From Bombardia bombarda (Eukaryota > Ascomycota > Sordariomycetes > Sordariales > Lasiosphaeriaceae), in contig JAULSR010000002.1 in the NCBI GenBank assembly GCA_030512295.1, forward strand, positions 806,001-870,000: a stretch of DNA of 64,000 bases. The letters are read 5' to 3'. The position numbers and the translations under genes are program-made. This document shows, piece after piece, positions 55,552-64,000 of the stretch (its first letter is position 1; each line of letters starts with the position of its first letter). The notes under the pieces are model-generated. The model saw only the letters and a program-made list of their open reading frames with translations, searched no databases and had not been told where the DNA came from.

Positions 55552-58500
55552 AAAAGAGAGCTTCTCGTGTCGATATGCTTCACCAACAGGCTTGCAATCG
55601 TCGAAACGACAATTTAACACGACACATTTTGTCTTGTTTTGCGATAATTCAGGGCTGGCTGGCAACATTTGACACACACCATTAGACGCGCTGCCGACAG
55701 TGCATTCACAACTCCCACGATATTTGCGGCACTCTCGACGACAACCCACCCCCCGGACGGGTGGTATGCAACGATAGAGTGTGGAATTACACTTTTTCTT
55801 TTTTGAAACTGAGGGGATGGCTTTGGTTGGGCTTGATAGCTCTGGGGTTGGGATGCGCTATTTACGACTGAGGGAACAGCCGACTCGGTCTGCCCGCCGA
55901 GAACCTCGAAAGAAACCAACCTGGCGTGGATTAAAACGTGGCAATGGGATGGAGGCTTTGTGGTCAGTCAGTCTGTCGAATACCATCTACAAATTATATG
56001 ACTTGGCGTTTTATCTGTACACTTTCTTGGGTTCATTGTTTCATTTCCGCGGCTGTATTATTCATTGACTCATGAGTCGGTCCTCTGTCCCAGCAAGCCA
56101 GATCCGATCTGGGGGATCTCAAGAGGAAGGTGAGAGTTAGATCCAGGTAGGTCCAGGCTTCAAGGCTACGCATTGCATTCACTGCATGACCGGGAACCTT
56201 TTCGCTGCATGTCAGCCAGACATCTCAAGTTTTCATTCTACCTATCAAGTCCAGCTTCACAATGTTCTTCGATATGGACCGTGCTGAGAGCTTACCACTC
56301 TCACGTTACGTGGACGCAACACCGGACTCTCGGGACTTTGCATTCACTCAAATCTCACTCTCTTCGGTTTGTAGTACCAGATTTGGGGTAGGTCCCGGCT
56401 ACTCCGTGCCGCACAGGGGCTTTGTGTTACTGAGATGCAGGCTGATATATCTCACTGGCGTCACATGATCGCCCACACGGCATGTCGATGGTTTCCTGTT
56501 CTACTCGACTGATATAACATACACATCACTTCCTATATCACTGAAGCCCTGTCCGTTCCCTCGCCTCCCCTTGGCTGACAGTGAAGATAGGGGTCCATGA
56601 CTACTTTACACTGCTATGCGTCAACCGTGGTACAACTGCCACGCCAGAGGACGAAAATGGTAGCCGATAGTCGCAGTAACAACTGCCGTCGAGTCGATCA
56701 GAGTACCCCACGCGCTCTGCTCTCGACGCTGTGAAGCGATTCGGTCTCGACAATCTCGGCATCCCGCCGTGCCTTAACGACCCCTATCCTCTTTAGCGGC
56801 CTCCAATATTACCCCCAACATTGTGTACACGTGGAAACATTTATCGGCAATCGTTAAACGACAGAATTAGGCGCGGATAGAGAGCAAGTCAAGTGGGTCT
56901 GGCTCCAGCAGCGTCTGCATCAAACGTAGCGACCAGTCCGAGAAGACCATCCAGCACGCCTCTTCCCCGCGCCTAACAGAGAGACATTGCAGGCCTATCT
57001 ATAACCCGGACGAGTCAGCGTGTCACATCGGGCGCAGATATTCCTATTGGACATTGGCCTCTGACCTGCCGACCGGACGGTAAGAGAGGTAGCAACCGTG
57101 CTCCAATTTATAAAGTGACGGGAAATGTCCCAGCTAAAAGAGCCGCGCAGCGAGAAATAAGTCCGATGTTTGGGCACGGTGCTTTGCCAAGGCTACTTTC
57201 CATGCCACAAAAGCCGGATCGCGGTCCCGTTCATTGTGGCCCCCTACTAACCTTCTTTGCCTACATAGGTATCACTCAAATATTTACACCTTGACCCGAA
57301 CGGGACCATCGTGCAGGGGCTCCATATCACACATTTACCATGCTCATTCTTTCCCGGCACGCCATGACGTGTTTTTAGTTATCCCACCCTTATCGAACTG
57401 TGCCTGGCTCGATATTTACGCCACTTGATGGCAAGCCACCATCCAGACCTGAGACCAGTACTACATACAACACCATCTTGTAGGCGATCACTCTGATACA
57501 ATATCATATCGATTCAGCCGAGGAGAATGGCCGGAGAAGCATCTCACACTATTCCAATTGGATGGTGAGTGCAACTACCTTTATTTCTGCTGATTGTAAA
57601 TATCATTCAATGCCATAATTTCTTTGTTTACTTTGGCCATCCAACACCTCCCATGAGTTTAACCGTTCTTCTTCTTTTTTCCTTTTACATTAGTAATGTT
57701 TCCTTCCATCCTCTATTCAGTTACGGCTAGATACCAGAGACATATTGTTCCAGCTGTTATGTGCCACGCCGTCGTACCAGAAGCAACCAAAGTTCCATGG
57801 CATATATCAAAGAGCCCTGGTATAGTTATACTATGCATGGTGGTTACCCTACGTCTCCACCTGAGCGCATTCCTCAGTTTTGAAACGGCTCAACTCTAAT
57901 ATCTGCTATCGCCTATCATCTATTAAGTACCGTGGACGCAGGTTGCTTGTGGCGATAACACTCACAGTCGGTAACAGCACAGAAAAGAGGTCCATACTGT
58001 CTCCACTTTAGCTAGTGATCAAACGCATAAGGCAATACATGGCACTAACAGCTTAGAAGCGGTTCGGCCCGCCCAGATACACAGCTCGAGATTACCCCAA
58101 GGTAAAGACCGAAAGATGGACCCACAGACTAAAGATTGAAACATGAGTAGGTAGGTACGACTCTGGTGTGTGGAACCGCCCTAGCCGCTGAAAGTCGTAC
58201 CATATAGTCTGCAGCCCGTGCCGACCTTATCTTTCTGCCCCTTTTGTTGGCCCTCTCCAGTGGTCCAAACTGCTCCAGCGGTCTAAACTGGGCATTCCGG
58301 GCGGACGCAGCAACCGACCGACCGGCCTAGCTGCCGACACGCAGCAGCAACAACACCCTTTAAATAACTTTGTTTTCTCCCTTCCGTCCATTTGTGCGGC
58401 ATGGCATGGCAGCATTGAACCAGCCCAATGGCCTGAACAGTACCAATCATAGGTAACCTGCATGTGCATCAAGCAACAACCCCATTCTTCCATCCAACAA

Positions 58501-59650
58501 CAGCATCGACAAGACATCCCTTTTCCGTCACAAAGTACATTCCCACTCACTCACTCGCCACTCGTACTACCCCATCATTTATCATTCATCCATTACCCGC
58601 GGCAATAAACTGCTTATTCCCCGTCGCCTTGCCTTGCCCTGCGGCTGGCTCGCATACATGCACACACACACACACACACCTACATGCACTCAATCAGTCC
58701 ATCGGATCGTCCAGATAACGACTTGGCAGACCTTTGAGATCACGGGGCCGTCCATCTATAGCCAAGAGTTATCAAGATAGGCACCATACGCCGGCTAAAC
58801 GTTGAACCACCTATCTATCACCACTTGCAACCTTAGCAGCTTGGACTTATCCATATAATTTGAAGAGCTGTTATCTTTTTCTCCGACAGTCCAGCCTTCA
58901 GTCCTAGCTGCTTTATAGAACCCCCACCGAGGCTTCTTGGAACATTTTTGACGCCTAAAGTTGCTCCATGCAACTCCAGTGTAAACCTGCGTCACTTCAG
59001 TCACAGACTGTCTATATGAAGTACCAAAAGACAAAGTAGTCCAAAGAACGCTTTAACCGGTTCCAAAACTCGACCACGTTGTTTTAAAGCCATGGTGGGG
59101 TTTGGGTCAGCCAAGAATGAGGGCGTACGCCATCAACCTGTGGGTATGTGTACTAAACTTCCCTCCTTCCTCTTTGGTCACGGATGAGAAAATAAAGAAT
59201 GACAAATTCTTTTAGCTACATCAGCAGCACGACACCACTACCACGGCGCCACCAACATCACGCTAACATCGTCACCACACCACCGCAACCACCACCACCA
59301 CCACCACCAACTACCACACCAACCATCACGCTTCATGCACAGAACAAAGTTTGGAACTTTCCACCGAGCCTTAGCACGCCAAGCTAGATATACGCCTCAG
59401 ATAAAGTATCGAACTATGTCCTCTATCTCCATCCCTACCTATCTTACCTGAACCATGAAGCAGCCACCTTACTGTCTAAGTAAGCACCCCGGGACCTGAC
59501 TCTTTTTCCTATCCCAACTGGAATAGTCATCACCTTCCAACCCCCTCCGAGTCACACCATCCCTTTTTAAACCCCCAGCCACCGCCATCCTCCTTCTTCT
59601 TTCCTCCCCAGATAAAAACGATCACCCGGACCAGGGATCAACCATACCAC
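55552..59650. other. Four-kilobase intergenic region, no gene seen
   Basis: Only short open frames without domains. It includes a CA dinucleotide run near 58660-58679 and a CCA-rich stretch near 59270-59315. No RNA gene was recognised. Confidence 0.5.
58660..58679. repeat. CA dinucleotide microsatellite
   Basis: About ten CA units in the 5' part of a gene-free region. Confidence 0.85.
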
Positions 59651-62233
59651 CTAATCAACAACCCCCTCCGGCAGCACCGCAACATAGTCCAGCGCCGCCG
59701 CCTCATTCCCATCCGCCAGCCCAATGATCTTGAGCACATCCCCCCTCTGCACCGGCACCCCGCGCGCCGTCACGCGTGTGGCCGAGTGCCCGTCCAGCTT
59801 GGTCGAGAACTCATGGCCCAGATGATCCTCGAGATCGCCAATCCACTCGAGCAGCGGCTCGTCGTTGATGAAGGCGCCATAGTGCGCCCGCCCGCCCGCC
59901 ACGTCAAAGTAGCCAAACGCCAGATCGTAGACGCCATCCGGGGAGTCCAGCACCGCCACCGCCTCGCCCTTTGCAGGACCGCTGCTGCTACTGCTACCGT
60001 TTGACGATGTCGGTGCGGTAACGGCGACGACGACGACGACAGCAGTCGAGTTGGACGCCATCTCGGCCAGCGCGACAGCCACGGGGCTGTACCCGCTCAG
60101 CGCCATGCTCTCCGCCTCGATCCTGTACGGATGGTGGCCGACGCGGCCTGCCTCGTCGGGGATGCCCGACAGGTTGTGGTAGAACCCGCAGACGGCGTCC
60201 CGCCAGACGATGGCGTGGCCCGCCTGGAACTTGAGCCGGAACAGGACATGCTCGAACCGCTCCGCGTCCACCTTGCCGCGCAGGGCCTCCCAGGCCGAGA
60301 CGAAGGTCTGCGCCGTCTCGGCGCCGGCGTAGTGCGCGTCGTAAAAGTGCTGGATGACCGTCTTGCCCGAGGCGCGCAGGCGGTGCGTGTAGCTGACGTG
60401 GTGGAACCAGAGCAGCAGCTCGTCGGGCGTGGTCTCGACGCTCTCGTACATGGCGGCCAGCTCGGCCGGGTACTGGCCCGCGAAGCCCGTGCCGTTGGAC
60501 ACGGTTCTATCCATGCCGATGGTGGTACGGTCGGCGTGGGTCCACTGACCCCAGCCGTTGTTGTCCATGTTTGCCGGGTTCGGTCCAAAGTGCGTGTAGA
60601 GGATGTCAGTCAGTGTTTGGATGCCGAGGTTCCCTGTGTAGTTCTCGTATGCCGCCCAGGAGGCCATCGAGATCTTGGAGACGGTCTCGACGACGCTCTG
60701 GTCGAGCCCAAATGTGAGCCGCGTCCAGTCCTGGAGTAGCTCTTGGGAGTCTTGTGTCGGATCCCAGGCTAGCTGCCCGTAGGCGTAGAGATTGGACATG
60801 GCAGTGTGGCTTCCCAGCCAGTTTATACTGGTCCCGACGTTGACAACGCCTGCGTAACCCCCGAGCTTTTTGTTGAAACGGCGTCCTGCAACAATGTCAC
60901 GGACCAGCGAAGGCTTGCTGTCCACTCTCAAGTCGAAGTCCAGGATCGTCTTCCAGAGGGGTGGGATGTAAACCAAGTGATCCTGGTGGCCGAGGTACTC
61001 TTGGGTGATTTGCAGCTCGATGGCTGTATTTGTGTTGGGGATGTTTGCAAATAGGGGTGAAGCCGGCTCACGGACCTGGAAATCAATGGGACCGTACTTG
61101 ATTTGCACAACGACGTTGTCGAGGAACTGGCCGTCCAATTCCTTGAAGAATTCAACAGCGGCGTTGGCTCTGTCTGCCTTCCAGTTGGCTGGGTCGAGGT
61201 GGTGGTCGTAAACAAAGGCCCGGAACATGACGATGCCACCGTGGGGTTGAAGTGCTCTTGCAAACAGATTCGCAGCATCGGCAAGGGTTCTGTTGTAGGT
61301 CAATGGACCGGGTTGTCCCTCTGAATTTGCTTTCACGAGGTAGCCTGCAAAGTCGGGAATGCGTTTGTAGAGTTCGTCGGTCTTGTCTGTCCACCACGTA
61401 ATCACTGAAGATTCGAGTGGATCAAATGTCTTGAGTCCGCCAAGCAGGTCAGGGGAAGCAAAGTTCAAGGATATTCCAACTTGGACGCCATATGGACGCA
61501 TCGCATCCGCGATCCTCCCAAGACCTTCAATATTCGTCTCATTCAGCAACGATGGGTTGGCGTTGACATTGTTGACAACGATGGCATTGACTCGGACTGA
61601 GGCAAGCAAGCGAGCGTACTGCGATACTCGGGTCAGGTCCTGAACAATAAGACCGTTGCTGAAGAAGATGGACGGCCCTGCATAGCCACGCTCAATGGTC
61701 CCCTCGAGGTTGTCCCACTGGTTTACCCAACGGATTGGCGCGTCGGGGTTAGACAATAAGTCGACATCGGAAAAGTCTCCTTGAGAGATTCTCGACAGAT
61801 ATTCAAACGCGCCATACAGGGCTCCTCGCTCGTTCTGGCTGATAATTGTGACGCTGCTTCCGTTGACCCTGAGCCAAAAGCCATCTGCGGCAAACGACGA
61901 TGCATTCAAACTGCCGTATCCGGCACTGCTGTATGTTGCAACGGTCCCAACAAGAATGGAGGATGATAAGTCTGATGCAGTCGCAATATCGTGAGAAACC
62001 TGAAGACTGCGTCCAAGTACCCCTTGAATCCCTGCGGCCAGTTCCTTTCCCGCTGTCTGAATTGGGCTGGCCTCGGTCGAGTTTAACGTGACGATGGCTG
62101 AGGGGAGTGCCAGTGATGATGCATGCTGGCGCAAGTTGTCCGGGAGCGGTGCATAGCGTAGCCAGCCATTAGAGCCGTTTTCTGCTGTCGCGATACTGAC
62201 TGACAGAAGTAACAGTCCCCAGCAAGCCCTCAT
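59651..62233 (-). CDS. Secreted GH67 alpha-glucuronidase
   Basis: Single-exon gene, 860 residues, close to the usual family length. The N-terminus MRACWGLLLLSVSIATAE is a signal peptide. Conserved GH67 stretches include PIRWVNQWDNLEGTIERGY, FFSNGLIV, the acid/base region YLVKANSEGQPGP, VFRA-type MFRAFVYDHH, the acidic pair in IDFQVREPASPLFANI, and WNDNWGQW-like NNGWGQWTHADRTTIGMDRT. The enzyme removes (4-O-methyl)glucuronic acid from the ends of xylo-oligosaccharides in hemicellulose breakdown, in the medium or wall space. An unusual Ser/Gly/Val-rich patch interrupts the C-terminal domain near residues 735-765; its low complexity suggests a species-specific loop. No xylanase lies nearby. The call is secure. 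Confidence 0.94.
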   Translation of the reverse strand: MRACWGLLLLSVSIATAENGSNGWLRYAPLPDNLRQHASSLALPSAIVTLNSTEASPIQTAGKELAAGIQGVLGRSLQVSHDIATASDLSSSILVGTVATYSSAGYGSLNASSFAADGFWLRVNGSSVTIISQNERGALYGAFEYLSRISQGDFSDVDLLSNPDAPIRWVNQWDNLEGTIERGYAGPSIFFSNGLIVQDLTRVSQYARLLASVRVNAIVVNNVNANPSLLNETNIEGLGRIADAMRPYGVQVGISLNFASPDLLGGLKTFDPLESSVITWWTDKTDELYKRIPDFAGYLVKANSEGQPGPLTYNRTLADAANLFARALQPHGGIVMFRAFVYDHHLDPANWKADRANAAVEFFKELDGQFLDNVVVQIKYGPIDFQVREPASPLFANIPNTNTAIELQITQEYLGHQDHLVYIPPLWKTILDFDLRVDSKPSLVRDIVAGRRFNKKLGGYAGVVNVGTSINWLGSHTAMSNLYAYGQLAWDPTQDSQELLQDWTRLTFGLDQSVVETVSKISMASWAAYENYTGNLGIQTLTDILYTHFGPNPANMDNNGWGQWTHADRTTIGMDRTVSNGTGFAGQYPAELAAMYESVETTPDELLLWFHHVSYTHRLRASGKTVIQHFYDAHYAGAETAQTFVSAWEALRGKVDAERFEHVLFRLKFQAGHAIVWRDAVCGFYHNLSGIPDEAGRVGHHPYRIEAESMALSGYSPVAVALAEMASNSTAVVVVVAVTAPTSSNGSSSSSGPAKGEAVAVLDSPDGVYDLAFGYFDVAGGRAHYGAFINDEPLLEWIGDLEDHLGHEFSTKLDGHSATRVTARGVPVQRGDVLKIIGLADGNEAAALDYVAVLPEGVVD

Positions 62234-63378
62234 TATGGTTAGAATTCGGAAAATGCGCGAGATCGACGTGAAGCTGGTAGGACTGAACGATTACCGCCCC
62301 ATTGGAACATGGTTTCTCTTTAACTCGACCCGACTGCTCTTCATTTAGCCCCCTCCCTTGGCTTTGACCCCAAGGCGGAACATGTACTATCGCGCATCCT
62401 CACCCATGGTGTTCTCCGCCCGGATAGGCGTTCAGGCTAACATTGTACTCGATCATTCCAATCAGCCTAAACCACAGACGTAGATGCAGCTAGATTTCGA
62501 GGCCGCGGTCCTGTTTCGTGCAAATTCAGTCCATCTTCTCCGCACATTTGTTCCTGCAGTCGTGGGAATTGTATCGATTCCGGGATCCGGGTTTGGCGCC
62601 ACGCTGCATTCTTGCTTTTATTCTTCATGTTTGATGGTGGATTGAATAGAATGATGTGCCAAATATCGGTTGCTTCGAGGGAAAGACTAGATGGATCGAG
62701 GAACTCTAGGGCGTAATGCCCGTTAGTTTAGTGCTTACCTGTCTAGGCTTTGTCTAGAACTGCATCTCGGCTTGGCATAGAATTTAGAGTTGGGAGTTGT
62801 GAATCGCTTCGCGAAACCGGCCCCACACAACCCGGAGATCCCCGGCCGTTCTGAGCCGAATTATCGGAAACGAACGCTTCCTCATCGCATCGCAGCTTCC
62901 CTAAATGCCATATCCGACGTTTTTTTAACCCCGTGCCCGTTGACAATGTATATCCAAAACGGTTCTCGTCCATACCATGGAAGGGACCCAGCCATTTGTG
63001 GCCAATCAGGTCTAACCTAATTCTCACCCGCGAGCACCAGAATGGCCTGACCTCCCTGATGGGTCCACCCTCATCGAACCACACCGGGGAGAACAGCGTC
63101 ATGGTCAGACCACGACTGAAACCTCAAGTCAACGCGTGCCTAACTCAAAATTCCGTGATCCTTGAGAAAACACTCCATCCTCACCTCAAATACATCAATA
63201 CTGGCTTTCTTTGCCTCTCTGTCTGCCCACCAAGGAAGGCACGATCTACTACCTGCCTTGAAGTACTCATCTTCTCTTGCCTACGAATACAACTCTTCTA
63301 TCACGATCCCCCGCCAATCATTTTATTCCCTTTCTAACGGTATCGCGGTTTCCTTCCTTGTATATATCGGCAGTCACC
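62234..63378. other. Divergent intergenic region between GH67 and the protoglobin gene
   Basis: The 1.1-kb stretch separates divergent genes and should contain both promoters. A 119-codon minus-strand open frame (62743-63102) lacks any support and was not accepted. Confidence 0.5.
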
Positions 63379-64000
63379 ATGCCGTCTTCAACCAGAACTC
63401 GCCCGATGCAGCACATCGACCGCAAGGCGCTTTATACCAGCTTAGAAGCGCGCATCCGCTACCTGCACTCTTTCTTGGACTTTGGCACCAGTAAGTCTTG
63501 ATATTCGCAACACCCCTTGATAGAGTATCCCTAACACTCAAATCGCTAGATGATATCGAAGCCCTTGTCTCTGGTAGCAAGTACATCCAGGCGCTGATTC
63601 CGGCTGTGGTCAACATCGTGTACAAGAAGCTGCTCCAATATGACATCACCGCCCGTGCCTTCCAGACACGAAGCACCGCCTTTGAGGGTCCCATGGACGA
63701 GACCCTGGAAGAGGACAGCCCCCAGATTCTGCACCGCAAAATGTTTCTAAGAGCGTACCTTAAGAAACTGTGCTCGGACCCCACGCAGATGGAGTTTTGG
63801 GAGTATCTCGACAAAGTCGGGTAAGTGACGCTGCAAGATATCAAACATGTCTGGGTGACTGATTCGAAATAGCATGATGCATACGGGCATCGGAAGAGCA
63901 TACCCCCTGCATATCGAGTACATACACATCGGCGCTGGTCTGGCTGTCATCCAGGACATTCTCAGCGAGGCCATTCTCTCCCATCCCCGTCTGCAGCTGC
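63379..64000 (+). CDS. Protoglobin-like heme protein, partial at the window end
   Basis: Three exons are visible (63379-63490, 63550-63820, 63873 to beyond the window) with introns of 59 and 52 bp. The protein starts MPSSTRTRPMQHIDRKALYT and follows the globin-sensor/protoglobin pattern: RIRYLHSFLDFG at the N-terminal helix, YIQALIPAVVNIVYKKLL, PQILHRKMFLRAYLKKL, WEYLDKVGMMHTGIGRAYPL with the likely proximal heme His in MMHTG, then YIHIGAGLAVIQDIL. Protoglobins bind oxygen, CO or NO; in fungi their role is unknown. No signal peptide is present, so it is cytosolic. The C-terminus, including any attached signalling domain, lies outside. Confidence 0.85.

Noticed and set aside
55495..55749. Cys-rich minus-strand frame starting MGCRRECRKYRG
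   Set aside because: The first codon is GTG, there is no signal peptide and the Cys spacing matches no known pattern.
59199..59387. Pro/Thr-rich 62-codon frame
   Set aside because: Caused by a CCA-rich simple stretch; no other support.
62743..63102. 119-codon minus-strand frame in the GH67/protoglobin gap
   Set aside because: No domain and located in a promoter region; probably chance.

Overview
The window looks like nuclear DNA of a filamentous ascomycete (Pezizomycotina, probably a Sordariomycete). Genes are split by short introns of about 45 to 160 bp with GTAAGT-type donors and CTAAC/CTGAC branch points. The families are typical of moulds: a NACHT STAND receptor, a Zn2Cys6 regulator, RTA1, a Pth11-like seven-helix protein, a DUF3433 protein, a bZIP-ankyrin regulator, secreted GH2/GH16/GH67/GH71 enzymes and a CarX/CarO-like photoreceptor pair. 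Gene models were joined by hand from splice sites; each intact model adds up to a whole number of codons.

Layout. 0-8 kb: a STAND/NACHT receptor, a small secreted cystine-rich (knottin-pattern) peptide hidden by an intron, a GH16 glucanase and an RTA1 membrane protein, all on the minus strand. 8.6-10.4 kb: a Zn2Cys6 regulator divergent from RTA1. 10.8 kb: an intron-containing tRNA-Arg. 11.5-20.3 kb: a GH2 enzyme with a one-base frameshift, an intact VIT/VWA protein and a PAP2-type membrane enzyme. 21.4-22.1 kb: two short coding relics around an AT-rich block and a 19-G tract. 22.3-29.7 kb: three damaged genes (beta-lactamase-like, Pth11-like, cytochrome P450). 29.8-31.0 kb: an intact secreted alpha/beta hydrolase. 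31.7-35.7 kb: a carotenoid cleavage oxygenase divergent from a microbial rhodopsin, together a retinal-making and retinal-using module. 37.8-39.5 kb: a GH71 alpha-1,3-glucanase with a microsatellite linker. 39.9-43.8 kb: a large Ser/Thr-rich DUF3433 membrane protein. 43.8-53.7 kb: almost 10 kb with no supportable gene. 53.7-55.0 kb: a bZIP-ankyrin regulator of the ToxE/Apf2 type. 55.6-59.6 kb: no gene. 59.7-62.2 kb: a GH67 alpha-glucuronidase. 63.4 kb to the end: the start of a protoglobin-like protein.

Functional themes are polysaccharide degradation (four glycoside hydrolases), membrane and sensory proteins, and regulators. Two points stand out: the compact CarX/CarO-type pair without carotene-biosynthesis genes beside it, and the cryptic knottin-like peptide. 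A third is the concentration of reading-frame lesions between 11 and 30 kb; several lie in homopolymers, so sequencing error and real gene decay must be separated.
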